64,000 nt of DNA from Paraburkholderia flagellata (GTDB lineage Bacteria > Pseudomonadota > Gammaproteobacteria > Burkholderiales > Burkholderiaceae): the NCBI RefSeq assembly GCF_021390645.1, contig NZ_JAJEJT010000002.1, positions 620,001 to 684,000 of the forward strand. The letters are read 5' to 3'. The notes beneath the pieces were generated by a model. It ran no database searches, was not told the DNA's origin, and worked only from the letters and a program-made list of their open reading frames with translations. Below are positions 16,933-25,835 of the stretch, piece by piece (the first letter of the stretch is position 1; each line of letters opens with the position of its first letter). The translations under genes and the position numbers were made by a program.

Positions 16933-19485
16933 TCAACCGCAGGTCCCGATCTCTCCGCACGCCGTGCAGAAGTCGCACCCATCTTTGCGGATCACCGCAT
17001 TCGCGCCGCACGAACCGCACTTGCGGCCGAGCATCGCATGGGCAAACGTGTGCTGCGCATCGGCGGGCAGCGCGTTGTCGCCATCCAGCACCTGGTCGCC
17101 GGGCTGCTCCGCGCCGGCCCGCGCGTTGCCGGTGAATTGCGTAGCAAGCGCACCGTCACGCCGTTGCGCGAGCAGCCGCGACGGCACCTGCCGCCCCTCG
17201 GCGTCGAGAAAGCCGCGCCGATGGAGGATCTGCTGGATCGCGTAGGCGATGGCGGCGACTTCGGAGTCGTGCCATAGCGGAATGCGCCGCCCGTCGAGGC
17301 GTTGCGTCTCGCCATAGCGCACCTGGCCGCGATCCCACGAGACCTTGCGCAAGTCCTGCAAGTTGCGCGCGACGAAGCCGCCGCGCGCCGCGAGCGAGAG
17401 CGAACGCATGGTCGCGGTGATCCATTGCTGCTGCTCGTCGCGCTGGCCCACGGGAATGAAGAATTCGATAGGCCGCTCGATCGTCACCGCTTCGCCGCCC
17501 ACCTGGCCTGTCACTTCGAGGAAAGACACCGCGACGTAGAGCGACACCTTGCCCGTTTGCGTGATGTACTCGATTTTCTCGATCACGGCGGGCAACTCGC
17601 CCTTGGGCCGATGGTCGATCGCGACGCGCAGCGGGTCGAGCAGTGCGTCGCCGAGCGCGTCGTCGGCAGTTGCCACCGCTTCGGGAGGCAGCGTTTGCAG
17701 CACCGCGCCAAGCGTCTCGTTGGGCCGGTAGGTCGCGAGTCCCTTGAGGCCGCGCCGCCATGCGTCGAGATAGAGATTCTCGAAGTCTTCGAACGGATAG
17801 TCGGCGGGGACGTTGACGGTCTTGGAGATCGACGTATCGACGTACGGCTGCACGGCCGCCATCATCGCCACGTGTTCCTGCGCGCTCATTTCCAGCGCGC
17901 TCACGAAATACGCGGGCAGGGCGTTCATGTCGCCGCCCAGTTCGCGGTACACGCGCCACGCGTGGTCTTCGACGTTGAACGTTTCGCGGCTGCCGTCAGC
18001 CATGCGGCGCGTGCGCTGATAAGTCCACGAGAACGCGGGCTCGATGCCGTTCGAGACATTGTCGGCGAATGCGAGGCTCACCGTGCCCGTGGGCGCGATG
18101 GAAAGCAGATGGCTGTTGCGGATGCCGTGCGCGCGGATCTCGGCCTTGAGGTCGTCGGGCAGGCGTGAGGCGAAGGTGCCTTCTTCGAGGTACGTCTTCG
18201 CGTCGAAGAGTGGGAAAGCGCCGCGCTCTTGCGCCAGTTCGACCGACGCGCGATAGGCGGCGTCGCGCATCGTGCGTCCCACGCGCGCGCCGAATGCGCA
18301 GCCTTCGGGCGAGTTGTAGCGGATGCCGAGCATCACGAGCGTGTCGCCGAGTCCCGTGAAGCCCACGCCGATACGGCGCTTGGCCGCCGCTTCAGCCTGC
18401 TGCTCGGTCAGCGGCCAGAGCGTGGCGTCGAGCACGTCGTCCAGAAAGCGCACCTGGATGCGCGTGCGTTCGGCAAGCTGATTCCAGTCGAAATCTGCCT
18501 TGCCCCCGCGCAGTTGTGCGAACGGTTCGGTTACGAAGCGCGTCAGGTCGAGCGGCCCGAGGTTGCAGCAACCATAGGCGGGAAGCGGCTGCTCGCCGCA
18601 CGGGTTGGTCGCGCGGATGCTCTCGAGCGCGCGCAGATTGTTGTCCTCATTCATGCGCGAAATGAACACCACGCCAGGCTCGGCCACATCGTAGGTCGAG
18701 CGCATGATCGTGTCCCACAGCGCGCGGGCGCGCGTTTCGGCGTAGACCCACAGGCCGTCGTCGCGGCGCTGCAGGTCGCCCGATGCGCGCAGCGCGGGCG
18801 AGGGTTCGGCGCGATGGACGAGTTGCCAGGGCGCGTCGTTTTCCACGGCGCGCATGAACTCGTCGGTCACCGCGACCGAGACGTTGAAGTTGTTCCAGCG
18901 CCCCTTCGAGTGCTTGGCCTCGATGAATTCGGGCAGGTCGGGGTGATCGCAGTCGAGCACGGCCATCTGCGCGCCGCGCCGCGAGCCCGCGCTTTCCACG
19001 GTGCGGCACGAGGCGTCGAACACGTCGATATAGCTGCACGGGCCCGATGCGCTCGATCCCGTCGACTTCACGTGTGCGCCGCGCGGCCGGATCGCCGAAA
19101 AGTTGTAGCCCACGCCTCCGCCGCGCCGCATGGTCTCGGCGGCCTGTAGCAGCGCGACGTAGATGCCCGGGCGGCCCTCGTCGTCCACGCCCTGGATGCT
19201 GTCGCCCACCGGCTGCACGAAGCAGTTGATCAGCGTGGCTTCGATGCCGGCGCCCGCCGCGCTCATGATCCGCCCCGCGCCGAGCGCGCCGTTGCGCAGG
19301 TTGTCGACGAAACGCGCCTCGACCTCGGCGCGCAGCGCGGGCGGCTCGACCTGCGCGACGCCGCGCGCGACGCGGCGGTAGACGTCGTCGGCGGTTTGCT
19401 CATCGCCTTTGGCGTACTTCTCGAGCATCACGTCGAGCGAGAACTGCTGCGGGGGAAACGGAAGCGGGGGCGTGTTTTCTGCCAT
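16933..19485 (-). CDS. nrdJ: Adenosylcobalamin-dependent ribonucleoside-diphosphate reductase (class II)
   Basis: 850 residues from ATG 19485; the upstream frame to 19641 is Arg-rich and not conserved. It contains the class II pattern: RRGGGVGYNFSAIRPRG, SAGSRRGAQMAVLDCDHPDL, the active-site loop with the radical-bearing Cys in ATNPCGEQPLP, and SIAPTGTVSLAFADN. A C-terminal zinc-ribbon-like segment carries CGSCG, CDFC and CGEIGTCG. It makes deoxyribonucleotides using coenzyme B12 and needs no oxygen. No cobalamin riboswitch precedes it. Its presence explains one demand for the cobalamin genes further right. Confidence 0.92.
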   Translation of the reverse strand: MAENTPPLPFPPQQFSLDVMLEKYAKGDEQTADDVYRRVARGVAQVEPPALRAEVEARFVDNLRNGALGAGRIMSAAGAGIEATLINCFVQPVGDSIQGVDDEGRPGIYVALLQAAETMRRGGGVGYNFSAIRPRGAHVKSTGSSASGPCSYIDVFDASCRTVESAGSRRGAQMAVLDCDHPDLPEFIEAKHSKGRWNNFNVSVAVTDEFMRAVENDAPWQLVHRAEPSPALRASGDLQRRDDGLWVYAETRARALWDTIMRSTYDVAEPGVVFISRMNEDNNLRALESIRATNPCGEQPLPAYGCCNLGPLDLTRFVTEPFAQLRGGKADFDWNQLAERTRIQVRFLDDVLDATLWPLTEQQAEAAAKRRIGVGFTGLGDTLVMLGIRYNSPEGCAFGARVGRTMRDAAYRASVELAQERGAFPLFDAKTYLEEGTFASRLPDDLKAEIRAHGIRNSHLLSIAPTGTVSLAFADNVSNGIEPAFSWTYQRTRRMADGSRETFNVEDHAWRVYRELGGDMNALPAYFVSALEMSAQEHVAMMAAVQPYVDTSISKTVNVPADYPFEDFENLYLDAWRRGLKGLATYRPNETLGAVLQTLPPEAVATADDALGDALLDPLRVAIDHRPKGELPAVIEKIEYITQTGKVSLYVAVSFLEVTGQVGGEAVTIERPIEFFIPVGQRDEQQQWITATMRSLSLAARGGFVARNLQDLRKVSWDRGQVRYGETQRLDGRRIPLWHDSEVAAIAYAIQQILHRRGFLDAEGRQVPSRLLAQRRDGALATQFTGNARAGAEQPGDQVLDGDNALPADAQHTFAHAMLGRKCGSCGANAVIRKDGCDFCTACGEIGTCG

Positions 19486-19731
19486 GGCCGGGCCTCGCGA
19501 AGCGCCGCGCGGGCGGCGTCGGTTGATGGGCGTTGGAACGGGGTTTGCAGCGCTGCGGCTGTGCCGCGACCGTTCAACCTTACCCCAGCGGCGCCCGGCG
19601 TGCACGGCGACGCGAGCGCGCATGCGGCGGCGCCGGAGCATGCCGGCGTCGCGGCGGCCAGGGCGGGTCTGCGGTTACACTGCTTGCGCCTGCACGCGGG
19701 CACCGGATGTGGAGACGGCAGAGGAGACTAG

Positions 19732-20223
19732 ATGACGAACGAAACGGCGCCCGTGGTCTACCGCGACACGGTGCGCGCGGAGTGGGTCGATTACAACGGC
19801 CACCTGCGCGACGCGTTCTACATGCTGATCTACAGCTACGCGACCGACGCGCTGCTCGACGCCATCGGGCTCGATGCGGCCGTGCGGGATGCGCGCGGCC
19901 GGTCGATGTACACGCTGGAGGCGCACCTGAACTATCTCCGCGAGATCAAGGAGGGCGCGCAGGTGCGCGTCGACGTCCGGGTGATCGAGCACGACGCGAA
20001 ACGCGTGCGCCTGTATCTGGAGATGTTCGCGGGCGATCTTGACGATGCGGGGGCGTTGCCCGTCTCGGCGAGCGAGCAATTGCTCTTGCACGTCGACCGC
20101 TCGGGCCCGCGCGCAGCGGCTTTCGACGCCGATGTGCTCGCGCGGGTGGCGGCGTTATGCGCTGCATCGGCGGGCTTTGCGCCGCGCCATGCTGCGCGGG
20201 CTATTTCGCTCGCGCCTCGTTGA
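19732..20223 (+). CDS. Hot-dog fold acyl-CoA thioesterase (betainyl-CoA thioesterase-like)
   Basis: 163 residues. The sequence VDYNGHLRDAFYMLIYSYATDALLD is the hot-dog helix with the Asn-Gly-His signature seen in thioesterases of carnitine/betaine degradation, and HLNYLREIKEGAQVRV forms the following strand. It would hydrolyse a small acyl-CoA ester in the cytoplasm. The start is ATG 19732 after GAGGAGAC. It stands alone, divergent from nrdJ and convergent with the DUF3331 gene. The precise substrate is not certain; a general YbgC-type thioesterase is the alternative. Confidence 0.75.
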   Translation: MTNETAPVVYRDTVRAEWVDYNGHLRDAFYMLIYSYATDALLDAIGLDAAVRDARGRSMYTLEAHLNYLREIKEGAQVRVDVRVIEHDAKRVRLYLEMFAGDLDDAGALPVSASEQLLLHVDRSGPRAAAFDADVLARVAALCAASAGFAPRHAARAISLAPR

Positions 20224-20248
20224 GGGCGCTCGGGCGACGTCGCTGCGC

Positions 20249-20548
20249 TTACTTCGCCAGTTCAGCGCCGATGAGGTCGCCGAACACTTCGGCTGCGATC
20301 ATGACGGAGGCATTGAGCGGGGCGGGGCGTTCGGCCGGCTTGAACACGGCGTCGCCGCGGCGGATCTTGCGGCGCGACACGGCGCAGGTGCCCGAAGAAT
20401 GCGCCGAGCGGCGGCGCCAGCGCTGTTCGCCATAATGGCAGCGCCCGGGTTCGACCCAGCGGATTACCAGCGCCGTATCCGTCTGCTCGAGTATCTCGAT
20501 ACGCTCACCGTTGGCTCCGTCAAGCGAGAGGCACGCTTTTTTCTTCAT
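20249..20548 (-). CDS. DUF3331 domain protein, unknown function
   Basis: 99 residues. It has the pattern of the short DUF3331 family found mainly in Burkholderia-type genomes: ALVIRWVEPGRCHYGEQRWRRR and AVSRRKIRRGDAVFKPAER in order, with a single conserved Cys in each half. There is no signal peptide or membrane segment. The function of the family is unknown. It is convergent with the thioesterase gene, 25 bases apart. Confidence 0.75.
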   Translation of the reverse strand: MKKKACLSLDGANGERIEILEQTDTALVIRWVEPGRCHYGEQRWRRRSAHSSGTCAVSRRKIRRGDAVFKPAERPAPLNASVMIAAEVFGDLIGAELAK

Positions 20549-20928
20549 TGTCGGCTCCGTAAGTGTGGTGCCGCGAATTTAGTCCTGTGCGCTGACAAGT
20601 GCCATTCTGTCGCCGTTGAAACACCATTCCATTATTAGCAACAATCGCCCTGCGACACGTAGTGATTAACGAAGGAATGGGGGTTTGCGGCTGATTAGGG
20701 TCGACATCTCGAATTTGTGCAACGCACTGTTGTACGTAATGCGACATCGAGTGGCCCGAAAACGGATGCCTGGAGGGCGTTCCGGGGTGGGGACGGAACG
20801 GCTGGGACGGATGTGAATCTGAGGAAAGACTGGCCCGGTTCGCTTGACTTGCTGCACCGCGTTGGCTTGCTGTACTGGCTGCGCCGCCAGAAACCCGAGC
20901 ACTTGTTTTTGAATTTTCACGAGGTTAC
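20549..20928. other. Intergenic region without recognisable gene
   Basis: 380 bases between the DUF3331 gene and the AI-2E-type permease. Short frames on both strands have poor codon use. Composition is less GC-rich near 20620-20700. I see no terminator-like hairpin with a T run and no RNA gene. The promoters of both flanking divergent genes should lie here; GAGG at 20921-20924 is the ribosome site of the permease. Confidence 0.5.
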
Positions 20929-21996
20929 ATGATTCATCGTCCGCCTGCTCCGAACTCCGCACACGAGCAGAAAATCCAGCGCGCCGCCTCCGCGGTGCTG
21001 TTCGCCACGCTCGTGCTGCTGGCGCTGTGGATCGTGCGCGAGTTCCTGCCCGCCGTGGCCTGGGCGAGCGTCTTTGCCATCGTGCTGTGGCCCGCCTATC
21101 AGGCGATCGAGCGCCGCACCTGGTTCAAGGGCCGCAAGACGCTGATCGCCACGCTGCTCACGGCGGCGGTCGGCCTGCTCGTGCTCCTGCCGATCGCCGT
21201 CACGGCCATTCAGGCGGGCGGCGAGGCGCACGAACTGTACCTCTGGCTGCGCGACGCCCAGGAGAGCGGCGTGCCGGTGCCCGACTTCGTTTCGCATCTG
21301 CCGGTGGGCAGCCGCCAGGTGAGCGACTGGTGGCAGGCCAATCTCACCCAGCCGCTCAAGGCTTCACCGGCCATGAAGAGCCTGCACGGCGACACGATTG
21401 CCTCGTTCGGCCGCCACTTCGGTGCGCGCGCCGCCCACGCCACGATGACGTTCGGCTTCATGCTCGTCACGCTGTTCGTGATTTTCCGGGCGGGCCCGCG
21501 CCTTTCAGCCACGGTGATGCGCGGTGCGCGCCGCGCCTTCGGCGCCGATGGTGCGCAGCTCCTGCAGCGCATGGCCGCCGCCGTGCGCGCCACGGTTACG
21601 GGGCTCGTGGTCGTGGGGCTGGGCGAGGGCGTGCTGCTGGCCGCCGCCTATATCGCGACCGGCGTGCCCCACGCGGCGCTGCTCGGCACCGTGACCGCCA
21701 TCGCGGCCATGCTTCCGTTTTGCGCGCCCATCGTGTTCTGCGGCGCGGCGCTGTGGCTCGTCATTCAGGGTTCGTTGATCGCCGCTGCCGCGCTCGCGGT
21801 CTGGGGATTCGTGGTGGTGTTCGTCGCCGAGCATTTCGTGCGGCCCGTGCTGATCGGCAATTCCACGCGCCTGCCGTTTCTGCTCGTGCTGTTCGGCATT
21901 CTGGGCGGGGCGACGACCTTCGGCCTAATCGGCATCTTCATCGGCCCGGCGCTCATGACTGTGCTGATGGTGCTTTGGGTGAACTGGGCGGAGTGA
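20929..21996 (+). CDS. AI-2E family (UPF0118) membrane transporter
   Basis: 355 residues with about eight hydrophobic segments in the arrangement of the family: two near the N terminus (VLLALWIVREFLPAVAWASV), a hydrophilic middle (120-180), then a dense C-terminal set including GEGVLLAAAYIATGVPHAALLGTVTAIAAMLPF and the ending GPALMTVLMVLWV. Members have been linked to autoinducer-2 export or to ion/H+ antiport; which applies is not visible. GAGG precedes ATG 20929 by 4 bases. It converges with the esterase gene. Confidence 0.88.
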   Translation: MIHRPPAPNSAHEQKIQRAASAVLFATLVLLALWIVREFLPAVAWASVFAIVLWPAYQAIERRTWFKGRKTLIATLLTAAVGLLVLLPIAVTAIQAGGEAHELYLWLRDAQESGVPVPDFVSHLPVGSRQVSDWWQANLTQPLKASPAMKSLHGDTIASFGRHFGARAAHATMTFGFMLVTLFVIFRAGPRLSATVMRGARRAFGADGAQLLQRMAAAVRATVTGLVVVGLGEGVLLAAAYIATGVPHAALLGTVTAIAAMLPFCAPIVFCGAALWLVIQGSLIAAAALAVWGFVVVFVAEHFVRPVLIGNSTRLPFLLVLFGILGGATTFGLIGIFIGPALMTVLMVLWVNWAE

Positions 21997-22032
21997 CGCT
22001 CACTGCGCCGCGAGGCGCCCCACGCGCCGCGC

Positions 22033-22887
22033 TCAGCGGAAGCAGGCAAGCGTGTACTTGAGCGCGGCAGGCAGCAGTTCACGCCACACCGGCCACACGT
22101 GGCCGCCGTCCACGATGCGCAGCGCCGCCGTATTGCCCGCTTCGCGCAGCCGTGTGTAGAGCAGCGACGACTCGGCCTGGATCACGAGGTCGTCGTCGCC
22201 GGCGGCGATGAAGAACGGTACGCGCCAGGGGCGCGCGAAATACGGCTTCCAGAGTGCCGGATAGTTGAGCGTGCGCCAGATCTGCGCGTCGAACTGATGA
22301 TCGCCGAACACGCCCACGTGACGCGCCGCCGAGCTGGGCGGCGGGTCGCCCGCGTAGACCGCCGGCGAAAGCAGCAGCGCGCCGCAGAACATGTCGGGGT
22401 GCTCCAGCGTGTAGCGCAGTGCGCCGAACCCGCCCATCGACACGCCGCCGATCGCGCGTGCGTCGCGCGCATCGTCCACCGCGAAGTGCGACTCGATCTC
22501 GGGCAGCAGGTCCTCGAAGAACGCCGTCTCCATTTTTTCCTTGCGGTCGACGTACCAGTCGGTGCCGCCCTGCGGCATCACGATCACTACTGGCGGGATC
22601 TCGTGACGGGCGATCAGCGTGTCGGCGGTGGTCTGGAGCTGGCCTTGCGTGATCCAGTCCATGGGCTCGCCGTTGTTGCCATGCAGGAGATAGAGCACTG
22701 GGTAGCGGCCCTGGTCGGCGCGATAGCCGTTCGGCAGGTACACCACATAGGGCCAGTCGCGGTTGAGCGCCGCCGCGTGGAACGTGCGGACCGCAATCGT
22801 GCTCGCAGCAGCAGGCGCCGCCGGCGTGACGAATGCCGCGCATGAAAGTGCGAGCGGGAGCAGCACGGTGCGAAGGAGTCTGCGCAT
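22033..22887 (-). CDS. Secreted alpha/beta-hydrolase esterase (esterase D-like)
   Basis: 284 residues from ATG 22887, where a signal peptide begins (MRRLLRTVLLPLALSCAAFVTPAAPAAA); the frame is open 48 bases further up. The nucleophile is in GGVSMGGFGALRY, the oxyanion region is YLLHGNNGEPMDW, and the Asp and His are in AAGDDDLV and DGGHVW. It fits the esterase D / antigen 85-like family of exported esterases. The substrate is unknown. It is 126 bases downstream of the OpgC-type gene on the same strand, so a shared role in envelope glycan modification is possible but only inferred. Confidence 0.85.
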   Translation of the reverse strand: MRRLLRTVLLPLALSCAAFVTPAAPAAASTIAVRTFHAAALNRDWPYVVYLPNGYRADQGRYPVLYLLHGNNGEPMDWITQGQLQTTADTLIARHEIPPVVIVMPQGGTDWYVDRKEKMETAFFEDLLPEIESHFAVDDARDARAIGGVSMGGFGALRYTLEHPDMFCGALLLSPAVYAGDPPPSSAARHVGVFGDHQFDAQIWRTLNYPALWKPYFARPWRVPFFIAAGDDDLVIQAESSLLYTRLREAGNTAALRIVDGGHVWPVWRELLPAALKYTLACFR

Positions 22888-23013
22888 GGCAGGGACATCG
22901 AGGACGGTGGCGCGCCGGCGGCGCGGGGTCATCATGCTAGCAGCCGTTCGTGCGCGCCGGAAGCCGTGACTGGCGAGCCGTCGCGCAGTTCACTGGCTGC
23001 GAACGGCGTCGTT

Positions 23014-24111
23014 TCAGGCGGCAGCTTTGGCGCGCGAAGGCAGCAGACGCTTGAGCGGGTCGGACGCACGCGCGACGAGCAGCAGCGCGGTGATCGCGAC
23101 GGCGTCGGCGCACAGGCCGAGCGGCACGTTCAGATAGCCGTCGGTGTACCAGTAGAGCACGGAATCGACCGTGAGCGAAATCACGGCGCCGGCCACGAAC
23201 GAGAGCATCCCCTTGCGGCCGACCAGGCCCACCCAAGGCAGCGCATGCGCCACGCGCTTCGCCCAGCCGAGCCGGATGACATGCGCCGTGAGCCACGCGA
23301 CGCCAAGGAAGTTGAGCGCGCGGAACCATGCGAGATTGCGCTTGAAGTCGCCGTCGAGCGCGACGTTGCCGAGCTGCAGGCGATAGATCGCGGCGCCCGC
23401 CACGACGGTAAGCGCGGCGAGCGTCACAAGCGTGCCGAAACGGTGTGCGCTCACCCGCTGGAACACGGGTTGCGCCTGCGCGATCACGCCGAGCACGAAC
23501 ATCAGTTGCCAGGCGAACGGGTTGAAGTCCCATTGCACGTCTTCGACGTGTGGCAACCACGGCGCCAGGTGCGGAGCGGCGCCCCAGAGCGCGAGGCTTA
23601 CGGCCAGCAGCAGCCACGGCCGCGAGCGCGCGAGCGGCAGTGCGAGCGGTGCGACGAGGGCGAAGCAGGCGTACATCGGCAGCACGCCGGCCAGATAGGG
23701 CTGGCGGCGCAGCAGCACGATGTCGCGCAACGCGGCGGCAGGCGCGAGCGTGAGATCGTCGAGATCGGTGGTGGCGAGGTTGGGCGCATCCACGTTGCAC
23801 GCAACGAGAATCGCGGTGACGAGCAGCATCAACAGCGCCGTCACGACGAACGCGCGGTAGATCTCGAATGCACGCTTGATGAAGCGCTGCCGCGCCGCGG
23901 CTTCAGTGTGACGCGCGCAGAGCGTGGCCCACGCGGTGGCTGTGGCGAAGCCGCCGAGGAAGACGAACACTTCGGCGGCGTCGCACAGTGCGTAGGCGTG
24001 GAGCGTGACGCGCGAGACGATGCTGCCGCCGATGTGATCGACGACGATGATGAGCAGGACGAGGCCGCGGAAGAAATCGAGTTCGACTAGACGGTTGGAT
24101 GACTTTGACAT
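23014..24111 (-). CDS. OpgC-type membrane acyltransferase-like protein
   Basis: 365 residues with about ten hydrophobic segments. The N terminus LVELDFFRGLVLLIIVVDHIGGS and the later WDFNPFAWQLMFVLGV match the OpgC family. In well-studied members OpgC succinylates periplasmic glucans; many alpha- and beta-proteobacterial members are known only by similarity. It starts at ATG 24111 and is followed on the same strand by a secreted esterase. A stem-loop at 24260-24289 lies upstream of it. Confidence 0.82.
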   Translation of the reverse strand: MSKSSNRLVELDFFRGLVLLIIVVDHIGGSIVSRVTLHAYALCDAAEVFVFLGGFATATAWATLCARHTEAAARQRFIKRAFEIYRAFVVTALLMLLVTAILVACNVDAPNLATTDLDDLTLAPAAALRDIVLLRRQPYLAGVLPMYACFALVAPLALPLARSRPWLLLAVSLALWGAAPHLAPWLPHVEDVQWDFNPFAWQLMFVLGVIAQAQPVFQRVSAHRFGTLVTLAALTVVAGAAIYRLQLGNVALDGDFKRNLAWFRALNFLGVAWLTAHVIRLGWAKRVAHALPWVGLVGRKGMLSFVAGAVISLTVDSVLYWYTDGYLNVPLGLCADAVAITALLLVARASDPLKRLLPSRAKAAA

Positions 24112-24824
24112 GTTGGGGCAGGAGGCCTGGCCGGCTTGGGGCGCACGAGGCAGCCGATGAGGCAGACGGGCCGGGCGGGCAGATGCTGGAAGTACCTACC
24201 AGGAAAAATCAGGAAATCAGCAATTCGGGCGAAGTTCGCGGGGCGTCAGGCGCCACGAACCGTGCAGCACCACCAGGGTGGTTGCACGGCAAGCGCAGGA
24301 AAAGACCTGACGAATACGCAAGGGTTCCCGTGAGATTCGGGTTTACGTTGACGCCGCCGATACTACCGCAATTTCAAATGCCTTTCAGTGGGCGCAGCCG
24401 TTGCGCCGTTCAAGATTCCGGGGCATGTGCCGATAAGGCAGGGGAAGGGGCACGACCGTGCTGACGCGGCAGACGCCGCGCCGACGGGGGTTTGGGCGCT
24501 TCCACCTGGCCCTTTTGGCAACGATTCGTGGGGCGAGAATTCGCGTATTTAACAGTTGTTTCAAAGTGTTCTCCCTGGGCTGATTCAGAGGAGTTGCGCT
24601 TTACAATGCCGGATCGATTTTGAGATGGCACGCTCGTTCGTTATCGCAGCGATGGCGTGCATTGAATGTTTATCGCTTCGGGATGCAGTCGATTTAGACG
24701 CAGATCGAAGCGGCCCGGCGCAGGCAAGCTGGAGCGCCAGGAGGGCGGGAGCGCGGCATACGCAGCAGACCGTCCAGGCTCCACTCGCTGCATCGCACGG
24801 CGGCAGGTGCCGCAGGAGAGAGCA
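24112..24824. other. Long intergenic region with a strong stem-loop
   Basis: 713 bases between the divergent OpgC-type and LysM/M23 genes. No frame looks coding. A strong hairpin pairs CCGTGCA..ACCAC (24260-24273) with GTGGTTGCACGG (24278-24289). TACAAT at 24602-24607 could be a -10 box for the lipoprotein gene, but I cannot place a good -35. The segment 24540-24620 is AT-richer than its surroundings. Confidence 0.5.
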
Positions 24825-25688
24825 ATGTTCGAAGACGATCGTATCGGTCAGCGCACCAACGGTCTCAAAGGGTTCTGGGCCGCGTTGGGACTCGCGGCCC
24901 TGCTGGGCGGCTGTGCCAACATGAACCAGCAGGAGCCGCAACAGCCGCAGCCCGATACGGCGGCAGCGGCGACCCCGGCTTCGGATGCAACGAGTGCCGA
25001 CGCCAGCGCGCAACAGGCGGCGAGTGCACCCGTGACGCGCGTCGTCACGAAAACGACGTACGTGCGCGTGCGCCGCGGCGACACGCTTGCGCGCATTGCG
25101 CAAAAGCACAGCGTTTCGGTCAAGGACCTGACCGCCTGGAATCATCTGAAGCCGAACGGGCATTTGCGCACGGGTCAGTCGATCAAGCTGGTTTCGAAGC
25201 AGACGATCACCGTTCAGGTGGCCGCGCCGCAGGCTGGCGGCGCGACGGCGAACTCCACCGCGAACTCAGCCGGAAACCGCCAGGTTGCCGCCGAAGTGGC
25301 GCGTCATGCGAACAGCGTCGCGCTCGTGTGGCCGGCGCATGGCCGCGTGGTCGAACCGTTCGCGCCGGGCACGACGCGCGGCATCGAGATTGCGGGCAAG
25401 GCCGGCGACCCGGTGATCGCCGCCGCCGACGGCAAGGTCATGTACGCGGGCACGGGCCTGAACGAGTACGGCAGCCTGATCATCGTCCAGCACAACAAGG
25501 ATTTCCTCACGGCCTATTCGCACAATCGCCGTCTGCTCGTGAAGACCGGCGACACGGTACACCAGGGCCAGCAGATCGCCGAGATGGGTAGCGAAAACAA
25601 CGACCGCGTGGCGGTGCTGTTCGAGGTGCGCCGCGACGGGAAACCCGTGGATCCGATGCCGTATCTGCCTTCGTCGCCGCAAGGTTGA
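24825..25688 (+). CDS. NlpD-like lipoprotein with LysM and LytM (M23) domains
   Basis: 287 residues from ATG 24825, with AGGAGAG 5-11 bases upstream. A lipobox LGGC (about 25-28) follows a hydrophobic segment. A LysM domain (about 82-125, TYVRVRRGDTLARIAQKHSVSVKDLTAWN in parts) binds peptidoglycan, and the C-terminal 125 residues are an M23 fold. The zinc ligands are poorly kept: RGIEIAG and TAYSHNRRLL replace the usual His/Asp and HxH motifs. It is therefore more likely an NlpD/EnvC-like amidase activator than a peptidase. A terminator follows. Confidence 0.85.
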   Translation: MFEDDRIGQRTNGLKGFWAALGLAALLGGCANMNQQEPQQPQPDTAAAATPASDATSADASAQQAASAPVTRVVTKTTYVRVRRGDTLARIAQKHSVSVKDLTAWNHLKPNGHLRTGQSIKLVSKQTITVQVAAPQAGGATANSTANSAGNRQVAAEVARHANSVALVWPAHGRVVEPFAPGTTRGIEIAGKAGDPVIAAADGKVMYAGTGLNEYGSLIIVQHNKDFLTAYSHNRRLLVKTGDTVHQGQQIAEMGSENNDRVAVLFEVRRDGKPVDPMPYLPSSPQG

Positions 25689-25759
25689 ATACGGCGCGCG
25701 GCGTTGCGTTTCTAGTGTCGAGTTCTCCGGCAGTAGTTGGAGCAACACTGCCATAAAGC

Positions 25760-25797
25760 AAAACCGCCCTGACGCATCGCAGCATCAGGGCGGTTTT
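25760..25797. terminator. Bidirectional rho-independent terminator
   Basis: AAACCGCCCTGA-CGC...GC-ATCAGGGCGGTTTTTT forms a stem of about 12 bp followed by six T on the plus strand; on the minus strand the stem is also followed by four T. It lies between the convergent lipoprotein gene (stop 25688) and prpF (stop 25836) and can end both transcripts. Confidence 0.88.
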
Positions 25798-25835
25798 TTC
25801 ATCACCACGAACAGCGCGCTTCTTAACGCCGTTCC

